Positions 53,089 through 64,000 of a stretch of 64,000 nucleotides of DNA are shown one piece after another. Below the pieces are notes generated by a model that worked only from the letters and a program-made list of their open reading frames with translations, had not been told where the DNA came from and did not search any database. A program made the position numbers and the translations under genes. The stretch is taken from contig CACNJU010000009.1 in NCBI GenBank assembly GCA_902620895.1, positions 1 to 64,000 on the forward strand, given 5' to 3'. The stretch is from an uncultured Prochlorococcus sp. Lineage in GTDB: Bacteria > Cyanobacteriota > Cyanobacteriia > PCC-6307 > Cyanobiaceae. How positions within the stretch are numbered: the stretch's first letter is position 1; every line of letters starts with the position of its first letter.

Positions 53089-54186
53089 CTAAGCTACTGT
53101 TTTTATATCATTAACAGCGATTGTATTAGGAGGATTACTATTTAATGCTTTCATTGAATTAGAACTGACTTCAGTACCTTCTGTTAATTTCTCTTTAACC
53201 ATCGATTCTACTTTATTCCTGATTTCTAAGTTTTGATCAAGCCAAATAATTGTATTATCTCTTCCTTGTCCAATATTTTCTCCTTCATAACTATACCAAG
53301 CACCTCTCCTTATTATAATATTAGTCTCTTCTGCTAAATCTAATAAACATCCTGTTGTACTAATACCTTTTCCAAAGAGAATATCAAACTCTGCAATTCT
53401 AAATGGTGGTGCGACTTTGTTTTTTGCTACTTTTACTTTTGCTCTTATGCCATATTCTTCAGTACCTCTTTTAAGAGTTTGAATTCTTCTGATATCAAGT
53501 CTTACTGAGGCATAAAATTTTAATGCATTACCTCCTGTGGTTGTTTCTGGGTTACCGTATGTAACGCCAATTTTTAGGCGTAATTGATTTAGGAATATTA
53601 CCGTACATCCAGATTTGCCAATATTTCCTGTTATTTTCCTCATTGCTTGGCTCATTAGCCTTGCTTGGCTTCCAATTACGTGATCTCCCATCTCCCCTTC
53701 TATCTCGGCTCTTGGAGTTAGTGCTGCGACCGAGTCAACAACCACAAGATCTACTGCACTCGATCTTATAAGTTGGTCAACTATTTCTAGAGCCATTTCA
53801 CCCGTATCTGGTTGTGAAACTAACAAATTCTCAACATCAACTCCTAAAGAGGCTGCATAAACTGGATCGAGTGCATGTTCAGCATCTACAAATGCTGCTA
53901 CTCCTCCATTCTTTTGGACTTCCGCAATCGCGTGAAGCGTTAATGTGGTTTTTCCTGAACTTTCTGGCCCGTAAACTTCTACTACTCTTCCTTTTGGATA
54001 GCCTCCTCCTAATGCTAAATCTAAGGTGAGCGCTCCAGTAGATATTGTTTCTACTTTCATTCTTGAGGCGTCACCAAGTCTCATTATTGATCCTCGTCCA
54101 AAATTTCTTTCTATTTGACCTAAGACAAGACTTAATGCTTTGTCTTTTTCTTTTGATTCAGTTTTTTTCTTTTCTTCAAGGCTCAT
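53089..54186 (-). CDS. recA: Recombinase A
   Basis: 365 aa; [58 protein letters not shown]. Confidence 0.99.
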   Translation of the reverse strand: MSLEEKKKTESKEKDKALSLVLGQIERNFGRGSIMRLGDASRMKVETISTGALTLDLALGGGYPKGRVVEVYGPESSGKTTLTLHAIAEVQKNGGVAAFVDAEHALDPVYAASLGVDVENLLVSQPDTGEMALEIVDQLIRSSAVDLVVVDSVAALTPRAEIEGEMGDHVIGSQARLMSQAMRKITGNIGKSGCTVIFLNQLRLKIGVTYGNPETTTGGNALKFYASVRLDIRRIQTLKRGTEEYGIRAKVKVAKNKVAPPFRIAEFDILFGKGISTTGCLLDLAEETNIIIRRGAWYSYEGENIGQGRDNTIIWLDQNLEIRNKVESMVKEKLTEGTEVSSNSMKALNSNPPNTIAVNDIKTVA

Positions 54187-54270
54187 TGTTTGATTTATCG
54201 GTTAAAGTTCTTGTAATTATTCTAAATTTGGAAATTTTTATTTAAACCAAACTTCATAAATACAAACTAT

Positions 54271-54284
54271 AGTACATCTGTACT
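54271..54284. promoter_or_regulatory. Putative cyanobacterial LexA (SOS) box upstream of recA
   Basis: AGTACATCTGTACT, an imperfect palindrome matching the remembered form AGTAC-N4-GTACT, 85 nt upstream of the recA start. Confidence 0.75.
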
Positions 54285-54298
54285 CTAGCTGATTATCT

Positions 54299-55078
54299 TT
54301 AAATTGCAACTAATTTTCCAAGGTTTTGTAATTTTAATAATCTGATTTCATTACTTAAATTATATCTATCTGATTCTTTCAAATATCCCCAATCAGCTAG
54401 GAAGCAAGGAATGTGAGAAGTTCCTGAGTGTTCTTTAATATCGATTAGTGTTTTTTTTCTATCTTCTATGAAGCCTAAAATTTCATAAGTTTGTGTAAGC
54501 TTTTCAGCTATTTTGATTTTTGTTCCGGATTCATAACCAAAAATAAATTCCGGAAAAATATTTAATTGTTTAAGAATTTTTTCTGCAAATATTTTACCTT
54601 TAGTTGTTATTACTCCAGTTTTTATTTCTTTTTTCTTTAATTCCTTCATAAAGTTTATAATTTCAAAAAAAGGATTATGTAAATTTACCCAAGATTTGAA
54701 ATCTTTATCAATTTGGTACTTGCGAGACTTATCTAACATTTTTTGTATATCTTCGGCAATCCAGGAATTTTCATTTAATATACTTTGGCAATTTTGATGA
54801 TAATTATTAATGAAATCATCTTTATTATCATTTTTTAAAGGATTTTCTGTTTTTATGATTTCGTGAACAATTAGAATCATTTCCCAACCATATTTAACCC
54901 AAGGCCTAATTTCTTTGAAAGAATTTGGTACTTTTTTATAAAGTTTTTGATCAACAGAGATGTTGGGTGAATTTAAATATCTTTCACAGGCCAGCAAGGA
55001 ACTATGCCAATATTCTTGCATTCCATCAACTATTACTCCATCGAAATCAAATAGAAATATTTTTTGAGAAGACACCAA
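54299..55078 (-). CDS. HAD-family hydrolase
   Basis: 259 aa; motif I FLFDFDGVIVDG, GVITTKGK, GFIEDRKKTLIDI. Confidence 0.9.
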   Translation of the reverse strand: MVSSQKIFLFDFDGVIVDGMQEYWHSSLLACERYLNSPNISVDQKLYKKVPNSFKEIRPWVKYGWEMILIVHEIIKTENPLKNDNKDDFINNYHQNCQSILNENSWIAEDIQKMLDKSRKYQIDKDFKSWVNLHNPFFEIINFMKELKKKEIKTGVITTKGKIFAEKILKQLNIFPEFIFGYESGTKIKIAEKLTQTYEILGFIEDRKKTLIDIKEHSGTSHIPCFLADWGYLKESDRYNLSNEIRLLKLQNLGKLVAI

Positions 55079-55091
55079 TTGAATATTAGAA

Positions 55092-55163
55092 CTGGGCCGC
55101 TAGGATTCGAACCTAGGAATGTCGAGACCAAAACCCGATGCCTTACCACTTGGCGACGGCCCA
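55092..55163 (-). tRNA. tRNA-Gln (anticodon TTG)
   Basis: Reverse complement TGGGCCGTCGCCAAGTGGTAAGGCATCGGGTTTTGGTCTCGACATTCCTAGGTTCGAATCCTAGCGGCCCAG; loop TTTTGGT. Confidence 0.95.
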
Positions 55164-55256
55164 TTGATTTTTTATTTTAATACATGAAAAGATTTTTTTC
55201 TATCCAAAAAATACAAAGTTTTTATAAATATGGCGCTAGTTTTGAAAAATAAAATA

Positions 55257-56264
55257 TTATTTAAATGAGCTCGATTGCCATGGCTCTAAAAATTTCTTAG
55301 CTTTTTTGATCGCTAAAGCCATTCTTTCAGGATACTCGTAGAGTTTTTTGTTATTTTTGTGAGCAAATTCAATAAGGGGGTGCATAATTTTTCTTGCAGC
55401 ACTTCCAAATGCTATTCCGTCTGGGAGATTGTTTGAATTCAAAAATTCATGAGTTTTTTCATTTGTTCCTCCTGCCAATTGAATTAATCCAGGTGGAAGA
55501 TCTGAACCGATTTTTTTAAACAACTTAACAGCATCTTTACTCGTTGAGGGAGCAAGATCTCCAGACATTGGCCTTCCATCTAGCTGCCAAATAAGGGGAA
55601 TATCAAGTTTTTTAAGAATTTCATATCTTTCCCAAAGAGCTTTCAAAAGATCTTCGGGCTCTTGTGATTTTTTGAAAGATTGATTTAATCCACAACTGAT
55701 AGATATCTTGTCTAATTTCATTCCAGAACTTTTAAGTATACTGACAACTTTTGCAAAAGAATCTAGGCGATTGATTTCTGTATGAATTTCTACTGCATTC
55801 GGCTTTATTTTACGAAGTGTTGATCCTAAATCATCTTTTGATAAATTATATTCATATTCACTAATTAGATTGAGGGGGCAGCTATTCAAGCATCTTCCAC
55901 ATCCATAACATTTACTCTTTTTGATTCCAGAATTATCAATTGCAAAGGTGGGGCATACTTTTTCGCATGGTCTTGGACAATTAGGGGGACATTTCAATGG
56001 ATCAAATTTTGCTTTACGAAAGTGGATATCATTTCCATCACTAATACTTATCATTAATCCAGGGGAGTTTTTAAAGACTTTTTTTGCCCACTCGATTCCT
56101 TTTTTTGCTGCGTGGACTATAGATTCATCTGCGGCAACATCTATGTAGTCGACACCAGCAGCAGTATATATTGCACATAAATCTTCTATGGCAACAATAT
56201 CTTCATTACTGGCACCACAAATTAATTTAATCCATTTATCTTTTTTATTCTTAGTTGTAATCAA
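55257..56264 (-). CDS. ldpA: LdpA-like Fe-S protein (light-dependent period)
   Basis: 335 aa; KLICGASNEDIVAIEDLCAIYTAAGVDYIDVAAD; 4Fe-4S motif CYGCGRCLNSCPLN; CPPNCPRPCEKVCP; next to ndhN. Confidence 0.85.
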   Translation of the reverse strand: MITTKNKKDKWIKLICGASNEDIVAIEDLCAIYTAAGVDYIDVAADESIVHAAKKGIEWAKKVFKNSPGLMISISDGNDIHFRKAKFDPLKCPPNCPRPCEKVCPTFAIDNSGIKKSKCYGCGRCLNSCPLNLISEYEYNLSKDDLGSTLRKIKPNAVEIHTEINRLDSFAKVVSILKSSGMKLDKISISCGLNQSFKKSQEPEDLLKALWERYEILKKLDIPLIWQLDGRPMSGDLAPSTSKDAVKLFKKIGSDLPPGLIQLAGGTNEKTHEFLNSNNLPDGIAFGSAARKIMHPLIEFAHKNNKKLYEYPERMALAIKKAKKFLEPWQSSSFK

Positions 56265-56269
56265 ACAAT

Positions 56270-56746
56270 TTAACTTTCAAATTCATCTAAAATATAATTA
56301 CTTAACGGCTTCCATTCAAGTTTTCTTGAACCCCCCATTTCAACAACTATCGTTAGTTTATTATCATTAGTGCAAATTTCTATTAAGCTCTCTAATTCAG
56401 ATTGAGATAGTACTTGACCTTCTAATAACCAAAGTAATTTATTTTTATCATTTTCATTAAATAACTCAGAAGCTTGTGGGATAACTTGTTGAACTTCCCC
56501 GAGTGCTCCATTTCTTCCTACGCTTTGATGACCAAGGTGCGGTGGTCTAACGCCATGCAATTTGAGCAAGAATACTTCTGGATCTCCAAGCCCCCTTGCT
56601 GAGGTTATAAAAGTTTTAAAGCCCTTGGCCCTCATTCTCCTCAAAAGACGAGTTTCATAACCACCTTCAAGAGGAGCAAAGATTGCAAGACATTTGTTAT
56701 TTTTTAAATCGTTATGAAACTTTTTCCCTGTGAGAAGTAATGGCAT
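56270..56746 (-). CDS. ndhN: NAD(P)H-quinone oxidoreductase subunit N
   Basis: 158 aa; [47 protein letters not shown]. Confidence 0.95.
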   Translation of the reverse strand: MPLLLTGKKFHNDLKNNKCLAIFAPLEGGYETRLLRRMRAKGFKTFITSARGLGDPEVFLLKLHGVRPPHLGHQSVGRNGALGEVQQVIPQASELFNENDKNKLLWLLEGQVLSQSELESLIEICTNDNKLTIVVEMGGSRKLEWKPLSNYILDEFES

Positions 56747-56823
56747 AAAAATTTCCTTTATTTCTATATTATTTTATTTTATGGTACTTGATGATGTACA
56801 ATTGTAACTCAGTGAATTTTTAA

Positions 56824-57010
56824 GCTCGCAAGCTAGCCGAGCCTCTATAAAATTTCACATTTTTTAGCGTTTCGTTAAAAAACACAGGTGGGTTTATCCC
56901 AGGAGAAACTATCTAGATTTTCAGATAAGTCTCAACCTTTTTAATTGTTTTTTTATTAACTTCACCTTAATAACCGAAGGTTTTAGATAATTTAAAAATC
57001 ATTACGAGCT
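56824..57010 (+). promoter_or_regulatory. Structured 5' leader of the ribosomal-protein operon
   Basis: Successive hairpins before rplC: GCTCG..CGAGC (56824-56842), TGGG..CCCA, GAGAAACTATCT..AGATAAGTCTC (56903-56933), ACCTT..AAGGT (56964-56981). Confidence 0.45.
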
Positions 57011-57026
57011 AGCCTAATTTAGTCTT

Positions 57027-57680
57027 ATGTCTATAGGAATTTTAGGAAAGAAATTGGGCATGTCCCAACTTTTCGACGAAAAAGGCAATTCGGTACCAGT
57101 TACTCTTATTGAGGCTGGTCCGTGCCGTATCACTCAATTGAAATCAACCGCTTTGGATGGTTATACTGCCGTTCAAATAGGTTATGGCTTGTCCAAAGAT
57201 AAACATATAAGTAAACCTGAAAAGGGACATTTGTTGAAATCAGGTGAAGAACTTTTAAAGCATTTGAAAGAATATAGAGTTGAAGAAACTTCATCTTATG
57301 AAATCGGAAATCAAATAACTGTAAAAAACTTTGAGGTTGGTCAAAAAGTTGATATCAGTGGCAAATCTATGGGTAGAGGTTTTGCTGGTTACCAGAAAAG
57401 ACATGGTTTTAGCAGAGGTCCTATGAGTCATGGTTCAAAAAATCACAGGTTACCTGGATCTACAGGAGCAGGAACAACTCCAGGCAGAATTTATCCTGGA
57501 AAAAGAATGGCAGGAAGATATGGAGGAAAACAGATTACTACTAAAGGTTTGTTAGTTTTAAAAATTGATGATCAGAAAAATTTGCTTGTGGTGAAGGGTT
57601 CTGTCCCAGGTAAGCCAGGCTCAATAATAAACATTAAGCCAAATAATGTCGTAGGCAAAAAAGGAGGTGAAAAATCATGA
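57027..57680 (+). CDS. rplC: 50S ribosomal protein L3
   Basis: [57 protein letters not shown]. Confidence 0.99.
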   Translation: MSIGILGKKLGMSQLFDEKGNSVPVTLIEAGPCRITQLKSTALDGYTAVQIGYGLSKDKHISKPEKGHLLKSGEELLKHLKEYRVEETSSYEIGNQITVKNFEVGQKVDISGKSMGRGFAGYQKRHGFSRGPMSHGSKNHRLPGSTGAGTTPGRIYPGKRMAGRYGGKQITTKGLLVLKIDDQKNLLVVKGSVPGKPGSIINIKPNNVVGKKGGEKS

Positions 57681-58309
57681 CAACACTCGAAACTCTTAAG
57701 TGGGATGGTAAAAAATCAGGCAAAGTTTCTCTAGATTTAGCAGTTGCTAAAGAAACTTCTTCTGCAGACTTAATACATAGAGCAGTCCTTAGGCAGCTTG
57801 CAAATAAAAGACAGGGGACAGCATCAACTTTGACAAGATCTGAAGTGCGTGGGGGCGGTAGAAAGCCATATAAACAGAAAGGTACAGGAAGAGCCCGTCA
57901 AGGATCAATAAGGACACCATTAAGACCTGGTGGGGGAATTATTTTTGGACCTAAGCCACGTTCTTACAATCTTGATATGAATCGTAAGGAACGTAGGTTA
58001 GCTCTTAGAACTGCACTTATGTCTAGAGTATCTGATATGAAGGCTGTTGAAGATTTTGGATCTACTTTAAAGCAACCTAAAACAAGTGATATCGTCAATG
58101 GCCTTGCTCGATTAGGTATACAAAAAACTGAAAAAGTTTTGGTTATTCTTGATAGTCCGTCCGATGTTATAAAAAAATCCATCAATAATATTGAAAAAGT
58201 AAAATTAATTGCCGCCGATCAATTAAATGTATTTGATATTCTCAATGCTAATAAATTGGTAATAGGGCAATCAGCGATAGATAAAATTCAGGAGGTTTAT
58301 GCATCATGA
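57677..58309 (+). CDS. rplD: 50S ribosomal protein L4
   Basis: [42 protein letters not shown]. Confidence 0.99.
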   Translation: MTTLETLKWDGKKSGKVSLDLAVAKETSSADLIHRAVLRQLANKRQGTASTLTRSEVRGGGRKPYKQKGTGRARQGSIRTPLRPGGGIIFGPKPRSYNLDMNRKERRLALRTALMSRVSDMKAVEDFGSTLKQPKTSDIVNGLARLGIQKTEKVLVILDSPSDVIKKSINNIEKVKLIAADQLNVFDILNANKLVIGQSAIDKIQEVYAS

Positions 58310-58608
58310 GTAAATTATTCGATTCTCGTTTAGCCGATGTAATAAGAAAGCCAGTTATTACTGAGAAAGCTACAAATGCGCTAGATCTTAACCAATATAC
58401 TTTTGAAGTAGATCATAGAGCTGCAAAACCACAAATTAAGGCAGCTGTCGAAGCCTTATTCAGTGTTAAAGTCATAGGAGTTAATACTATGAATCCTCCT
58501 AGGAGAACAAGAAGAGTCGGTAAATTTTCCGGTAAACGTTCTCAGGTCAAGAAGGCAATTGTGCGTCTTGCTGAAGGAGATAAAATTCAATTATTTCCAG
58601 AATCTTAA
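58306..58608 (+). CDS. rplW: 50S ribosomal protein L23
   Basis: [44 protein letters not shown]. Confidence 0.99.
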   Translation: MSKLFDSRLADVIRKPVITEKATNALDLNQYTFEVDHRAAKPQIKAAVEALFSVKVIGVNTMNPPRRTRRVGKFSGKRSQVKKAIVRLAEGDKIQLFPES

Positions 58609-58620
58609 GGAGTTTTAATC

Positions 58621-59484
58621 ATGGCAATCCGTAAATTTAAACCTTATACACCTGGTACTAGGCAGAGAGTAGTTACTGACTTTAGTGAAATAACAAGTGC
58701 AAAACCTGAAAGATCACTAATAGTTTCAAAACATAGAGTCAAAGGCAGGAATAATCGTGGAGTTATCACTTGTCGTCATCGTGGAGGTGGCCACAAAAGG
58801 CAATATAGATTAGTTGATTTTAGAAGAGATAAAAGAAACATCAACGCTAAAGTTGCAGCTATACACTACGATCCTCATAGAAATGCAAGGCTGGCACTTT
58901 TATTCTACGAAGATGGAGAAAAAAGATATATTATCGCTCCAGCAGGAGTAAAAGTCGGACAAAATGTCATATCTGGAGAAAGTGTTCCGATTGAAGATGG
59001 TAATGCAATGCCACTTTCTGTTATGCCATTAGGATCTAGTGTTCATTGTGTTGAGTTATATGCAGGTAGGGGTGCTCAGATGGTTAGATCCGCAGGAGCT
59101 AGTGCTCAAGTTATGGCAAAAGAGGGAGATTATGTTGCTTTAAAACTCCCATCTACCGAGGTAAGACTTATAAGAAAAGAATGCTACGCAACTCTTGGTG
59201 AAGTTGGTAATTCTGAAATAAGAAATACTAGCTTAGGTAAAGCAGGAAGAAGAAGATGGCTTGGAAGAAGGCCTCAAGTAAGAGGTAGTGTAATGAACCC
59301 ATGTGATCATCCACATGGAGGAGGAGAGGGGAAAGCACCAATTGGTAGAGCAGGACCAGTTACTCCATGGGGTAAACCAGCTCTTGGATTAAAGACACGT
59401 AAAAAGAACAAACCAAGTAATAAATTAGTTGTTCGAAGACGCCGTCGCGTTTCTAAGAGGAGTAGAGGAGGAAGAGACTCTTGA
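58621..59484 (+). CDS. rplB: 50S ribosomal protein L2
   Basis: [51 protein letters not shown]. Confidence 0.99.
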
Positions 59485-59521
59485 TTACTTCATTTATTAT
59501 TTCAATTTCTATTACATAATC

Positions 59522-59800
59522 ATGGGACGTTCACTAAAAAAAGGACCTTTTATAGCAGATAGCCTGCTCAAGAAGGTAGAAAAACAAAATACTGATAATG
59601 ACAAGTCTGTTATCAAAACTTGGTCGAGATCCTCTACGATTTTACCTTTAATGATTGGTCACACAATCGCCGTACATAATGGCAAGACTCACATTCCAGT
59701 ATTTATTACTGAACAAATGATTGGTCATAAACTTGGTGAATTTGCTCCTACACGCACTTACCGAGGTCATATAAGAGATAAGAAAGGAGCAAAATCATGA
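59522..59800 (+). CDS. rpsS: 30S ribosomal protein S19
   Basis: [22 protein letters not shown] at 59522. The ORF-track start at 59429 is an extension into rplB. Confidence 0.98.
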
Positions 59801-60183
59801 CAAAAACACCTGAAACAACCAAAAAAGCAATTGCTCATGGGAATTACGTTCGCGGATCAGCCTCTAAAGTGAGAAGAGTTTTGGATCAGATAAGGGGTAG
59901 GTCTTATAGAGATGCATTGATTATGTTGGAATTTATGCCTTATAGATCTACAGACCCCATCACTAAAGTTCTGAGATCTGCGGTTGCCAATGCAGAACAT
60001 AATCTTGGAATGGATCCATCCACCTTAGTTATTTCCTCTGCATGGGCTAATAGTGGTCCAGTAATGAAAAGGTATAGGCCCAGAGCTCAAGGTCGAGCTT
60101 TTTCAATTAAGAAGCAGACTTGCCACATCAGTATTTCTGTTGAATCTGCTCCTACTCAAACTAATGCGGAGGTACAAAACTAA
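59797..60183 (+). CDS. rplV: 50S ribosomal protein L22
   Basis: [52 protein letters not shown]. Confidence 0.99.
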
Positions 60184-60914
60184 TGGGACATAAAATACAT
60201 CCTTCTGGACTAAGATTAGGAATTACACAAGAGCATCGCTCTAAGTGGTTTGCTACTTCTAAAACATATCCAATTCTTCTTCAAGAAGATTTTAAAATTC
60301 GTACTTTCATACAAAAAAAATATGGAGCAGCTGGAATTAGCGATGTTTTAATAGCAAGAAAAGCTGACCAACTGGAACTTGAATTAAAAACAGCAAGACC
60401 AGGAGTTATAGTTGGAAGACAAGGAAGTGGGATTGAAGAATTAAGATCTGGCATTCAAAAAACTATAGGTGATAGAACAAGGCAAGTGAGAATAAACGTT
60501 GTAGAAGTTGAACGCGTTGATGCTGATGCTTTTTTACTAGCTGAATATATTGCCCAACAACTTGAAAAAAGAGTCGCCTTTAGAAGAACTATTAGGATGG
60601 CTTTACAAAGGGCTCAAAGGGCTGGAGTCTTAGGTCTTAAAATTCAAGTAGGGGGAAGGTTGAATGGTGCTGAAATAGCTAGAACAGAATGGACTAGAGA
60701 AGGTAGAGTTCCATTACATACCTTGAGAGCTGAAATTGACTATGCAACACGTGAAGCTAATACAACTTACGGTGTTCTAGGCATTAAAGTTTGGGTTTTC
60801 AAAGGAGAAGTTCTCCCTAAAGAAGAACAAACTATCCCTGTGGGTGCGAGCCCTAAGAGGAAAGTTAGTAGAATACCTCAGCAATTTGAGGATCGTTCAA
60901 ATGAGAATTCATAG
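60183..60914 (+). CDS. rpsC: 30S ribosomal protein S3
   Basis: [26 protein letters not shown] domain [18 protein letters not shown]. Confidence 0.99.
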   Translation: MGHKIHPSGLRLGITQEHRSKWFATSKTYPILLQEDFKIRTFIQKKYGAAGISDVLIARKADQLELELKTARPGVIVGRQGSGIEELRSGIQKTIGDRTRQVRINVVEVERVDADAFLLAEYIAQQLEKRVAFRRTIRMALQRAQRAGVLGLKIQVGGRLNGAEIARTEWTREGRVPLHTLRAEIDYATREANTTYGVLGIKVWVFKGEVLPKEEQTIPVGASPKRKVSRIPQQFEDRSNENS

Positions 60915-60925
60915 GAGGTATAAAA

Positions 60926-61408
60926 ATGCTTAGTCCAAAACGTACGAAATTTCGTAAACAACATAGAGGCAGAATGAGGGGGGTAGCCTCAAAAGGTAAT
61001 ACCATCGCTTTTGGTCAATTTGCTCTCCAAGCACAAGACTGTGGATGGGTCACTGCACGTCAGATTGAGGCAAGTAGACGAGCTATGACAAGATATATCA
61101 AACGAGGAGGTCAAATCTGGATAAGAATATTTCCTGATAAACCTGTTACCATGCGACCTGCTGAAACTAGAATGGGTTCTGGTAAAGGTAACCCTGAGTT
61201 TTGGGTTGCAGTTGTAAAACCAGGAAGAATACTTTTTGAAATGGGTGGTGAGGATATTACTGAGGAAACTGCAAAGGAAGCTATGCGTCTGGCTCAATAT
61301 AAACTTCCTGTAAAAACTAAATTTATCTCAATTGATAAAAATCTAAAAGATTCCTCCAAAGAAAATACAAAAAATATTAAAAAATCTCAAGAGGAGGTTA
61401 AAAAATGA
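60926..61408 (+). CDS. rplP: 50S ribosomal protein L16
   Basis: [25 protein letters not shown]; Lys-rich C-terminal tail. Confidence 0.99.
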   Translation: MLSPKRTKFRKQHRGRMRGVASKGNTIAFGQFALQAQDCGWVTARQIEASRRAMTRYIKRGGQIWIRIFPDKPVTMRPAETRMGSGKGNPEFWVAVVKPGRILFEMGGEDITEETAKEAMRLAQYKLPVKTKFISIDKNLKDSSKENTKNIKKSQEEVKK

Positions 61409-61623
61409 AAAACTCAGAGTCTCTTAAAGAATTTAAAAAACTAAATTCTGATCAAATTACTGAAAAGATTGACCAATTACGAAAAGATCTTTTTGATTTG
61501 AGATTCAAGCAAGCTACGAGACAGCTCAATGAAACTCATAAATTTAAAATCATCAAGAAACAAGTTGCGCAATTACTAACTCTCAGTAAGAGTCAATCTG
61601 CTTCTAAAACTACTTCTGATTAA
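61405..61623 (+). CDS. rpmC: 50S ribosomal protein L29
   Basis: [34 protein letters not shown]. Confidence 0.97.
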   Translation: MKNSESLKEFKKLNSDQITEKIDQLRKDLFDLRFKQATRQLNETHKFKIIKKQVAQLLTLSKSQSASKTTSD

Positions 61624-61632
61624 TTATTAGTT

Positions 61633-61899
61633 ATGGCACTTAAAGAAAGAATTGGTACTGTTGTCAGCGACAAAATGGACAAAACAGTTGTCGTTGCTGT
61701 TATTAACAGATATCCACATCCTACTTATAAAAAAATTGTAAGTAGAACTACACGATACAAGGCGCATGACCCAGAGAATACATGTGTTTTAGGTGATCGA
61801 GTTAAAATTAGAGAAACTAGACCACTAAGCGCTCATAAAAGATGGGCAATAGAAGAGATTCTCAATAAAACAAGTCAGGCTAAGGAGGTTAAAAAATGA
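61633..61899 (+). CDS. rpsQ: 30S ribosomal protein S17
   Basis: [43 protein letters not shown]. Confidence 0.98.
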
Positions 61900-62261
61900 T
61901 TCAACAAGAAACCTACTTAACAGTTGCTGATAATAGCGGAGCAAAAAGACTCCAATGTATTAGGGTTTTAGGTTCTAATAGAAGATACGCACATGTTGGG
62001 GACGTAATTGTAGCAACTGTTAAAGATGCTCTTCCTAATATGGGAGTTAAAAAATCTGAGGTAGTGAAAGCCGTCATCGTTAGAACAAAAGCAACATTAA
62101 GAAGAAATACTGGTAATTCAATCAGATTTGATGATAATGCTGCCGTTTTGATTAATGAGGATAAGAATCCAAAAGGTACAAGAGTTTTTGGTCCTGTGGC
62201 CAGAGAACTGCGGGATAAAAATTACACTAAAATTGTTTCGCTTGCTCCGGAGGTGATTTAA
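61896..62261 (+). CDS. rplN: 50S ribosomal protein L14
   Basis: [41 protein letters not shown]-like end. Confidence 0.99.
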
Positions 62262-62618
62262 ATGTTGGATTCATTTAAACAAAATAAGAATTTCCAAAGA
62301 ATTAAGATGAGAATCAAAACTGGAGATTTAGTAAAGGTAATTAACGGAAAAGAAAAAGGCAAAACTGGTGAGGTTTTAAAAACTATCCCTCTTGAAAATA
62401 GAGTTGTAGTTAAAGGAATTAACCTTAGGACAAAACATGTAAAACCAACTCAGGAAGGAGAAACTGGAAGAATACTGACAGAAGAGGCATCTTTACATGC
62501 ATCAAATGTAATGTTTTTCTCAAAGGAAAAAAATCTTACCAGTAAGATTGAATACTTTATTGATAAAGAGGGAGTTAAGAAAAGAAGACTGAAGAAAACT
62601 GGTGAAGTAATTGATTAA
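62262..62618 (+). CDS. rplX: 50S ribosomal protein L24
   Basis: [25 protein letters not shown]. Start could be the internal Met at 62307. Confidence 0.97.
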   Translation: MLDSFKQNKNFQRIKMRIKTGDLVKVINGKEKGKTGEVLKTIPLENRVVVKGINLRTKHVKPTQEGETGRILTEEASLHASNVMFFSKEKNLTSKIEYFIDKEGVKKRRLKKTGEVID

Positions 62619-62692
62619 TTTTTCATCAGAAACCAGATTTCAAATTTTTCTAATTTATCAATTCTGACAAAGACCAGAATTAACAAAAAATT

Positions 62693-63232
62693 ATGACTCT
62701 AAAAAATCGCTACAAAGAATCAATTAGACCAAAACTTTTAAAGGAACTTGGTCTTAAAAATATTCATCAAGTACCTAAAGTTGTCAAAGTCAACGTTAAT
62801 AGAGGTCTTGGAGAGGCTGCTTCAAATTCAAAAGCTTTAGAGGCTTCTTTAAATGAAATGGCAACAATTACAGGACAAAAGGCCTTAGTAACTAGGGCTA
62901 AAAAGGCTATCGCGGGTTTTAAAATTCGTGAAGGTATGCCAATTGGTTGTACTGTAACTTTGAGAGGTGACAGGATGTATTCCTTTTTAGAGAGATTTAT
63001 TAATCTAGCTTTACCAAGAATAAGAGACTTTAGAGGAGTTAATCCAAAAAGTTTTGATGGGAGGGGGAATTACACCGTTGGAGTGAAAGAGCAATTAATT
63101 TTTCCTGAGATCTCTTTTGATAAAATAGATTCAATAAGAGGTATGGATATAACTATTGTTACTAGTGCAAGATCAGATCAAGAAGGTAAAGCTCTCTTGC
63201 AAGAGTTAGGAATGCCTTTTAGTAAGAATTAA
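62693..63232 (+). CDS. rplE: 50S ribosomal protein L5
   Basis: [59 protein letters not shown]. Confidence 0.99.
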   Translation: MTLKNRYKESIRPKLLKELGLKNIHQVPKVVKVNVNRGLGEAASNSKALEASLNEMATITGQKALVTRAKKAIAGFKIREGMPIGCTVTLRGDRMYSFLERFINLALPRIRDFRGVNPKSFDGRGNYTVGVKEQLIFPEISFDKIDSIRGMDITIVTSARSDQEGKALLQELGMPFSKN

Positions 63233-63241
63233 ATTAAAACA

Positions 63242-63643
63242 ATGTCAAATCACGATCCTATTTCAGATATGCTTACTCGAATTAGAAATGCGAGTCAAAA
63301 AAAGCATACAACCACAACAATCCCAAGTTCAAAAATGTCACTAAGCATTGCAAAGGTGCTCCAAAAAGAGGGATTCATTTCTGACATTAACGAGGAAGGT
63401 GAAGGCTATAAATCACAAATAATCCTCGGTCTGAAATATAGTGGTAAGAATAAATTCCCTACTATCCGTTCCATGCAAAGAGTAAGTAAACCTGGCTTGA
63501 GAATTTATAAAAATACTAGAGCTTTACCAAAAGTTCTTGGAGGTCTCGGGGTTGCTATCATATCTACTTCTAGAGGTGTCATGAGTGATCGTGATGCTAG
63601 GAAGCAGGGTATAGGTGGCGAAGTACTTTGTTATGTTTATTAA
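63242..63643 (+). CDS. rpsH: 30S ribosomal protein S8
   Basis: [44 protein letters not shown]. Confidence 0.99.
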   Translation: MSNHDPISDMLTRIRNASQKKHTTTTIPSSKMSLSIAKVLQKEGFISDINEEGEGYKSQIILGLKYSGKNKFPTIRSMQRVSKPGLRIYKNTRALPKVLGGLGVAIISTSRGVMSDRDARKQGIGGEVLCYVY

Positions 63644-63655
63644 GGAGGATTAATC

Positions 63656-64000
63656 ATGTCAAGAATTGGAAAAACACCTGTACCAATACCAGATAAAGTA
63701 ACGGTTGATTTTGATGGATTAACAGTTACAGTTAAAGGCCCTAAAGGTGAATTAAAACGTCAGATGCCGGAGGGAGTTAGTTTTGATAAAAAAGATAATA
63801 CTGTTGTAGTAAGCCCAACTACTACCAAAATATTCTCAAGGCAAAGACATGGTTTATGCAGAGCCTTAATTGCAAATATGGTTGAAGGGGTCAGTCAAGG
63901 TTTTACAAAAAAACTGGAAATTGTAGGCGTTGGATCTAGAGCACAAGTAAAAGGTAAAAATCTAGTTGTTAGTGCGGGATATAGTCATCCTGTAGAAATG
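63656..64000 (+). CDS. rplF: 50S ribosomal protein L6 (truncated at window end)
   Basis: [41 protein letters not shown]; preceded by a GGAGG-type RBS. Confidence 0.98.
   Translation, partial: MSRIGKTPVPIPDKVTVDFDGLTVTVKGPKGELKRQMPEGVSFDKKDNTVVVSPTTTKIFSRQRHGLCRALIANMVEGVSQGFTKKLEIVGVGSRAQVKGKNLVVSAGYSHPVEM

Noticed and set aside
53814-54245. ORFs 53814..54029 and 54045..54245 opposite recA
   Set aside because: Leu/Phe-rich shadow ORFs antisense to recA.
59429-59521. N-terminal extension of the S19 ORF
   Set aside because: Overlaps the rplB 3' end in another frame; canonical S19 begins [10 protein letters not shown] at 59522.
60989-61297. 102-aa ORF antisense to rplP
   Set aside because: Shadow of a highly constrained ribosomal gene; Ser/Cys/Phe-rich with no RBS evidence.

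Overview
AT-rich cyanobacterial chromosome segment. Gene content and codon usage point to a high-light-type marine Prochlorococcus; this is inferred from recognised proteins, as no search was run. Most of the window is core genome: partial thiC, tktA, fabF, acpP, psaC, glmS, rimM, ndhS, rnc, rnpB (minus strand), glgP, a CPA2 antiporter, icd, ho1-pebA-pebB, a panC-cmk fusion, purM, hemF, mrp, a rodA/ftsW protein, psaD, trpE, gshA, ppc, recF, speD, moeB, a CAAD protein, crtD-like, tyrA, recA, ldpA, ndhN, and an S10/spc ribosomal-protein cluster from rplC to partial rplF. There are four tRNAs: Arg-CCT, Cys-GCA, Arg-CCG and Gln-TTG. I found no CRISPR array, prophage or transposase, and no convincing new multi-gene system. 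Observations most worth a second look: (1) recF whose Walker A N-terminus joins an ATG only across an A8T7 run; (2) a DinG-like helicase that appears to have lost its ATPase motifs; (3) a histidine-kinase-like protein with a degraded ATP-binding domain; (4) a tandemly duplicated CobO/BtuR-like P-loop protein; (5) a frameshifted gene remnant beside tRNA-Cys and an SGNH/sterol-desaturase accessory pair; (6) a terminator-like hairpin between the divergent glgP and antiporter genes; (7) a 12-bp perfect hairpin directly before the glmS start; (8) a LexA-type box upstream of recA; (9) a structured leader before rplC.
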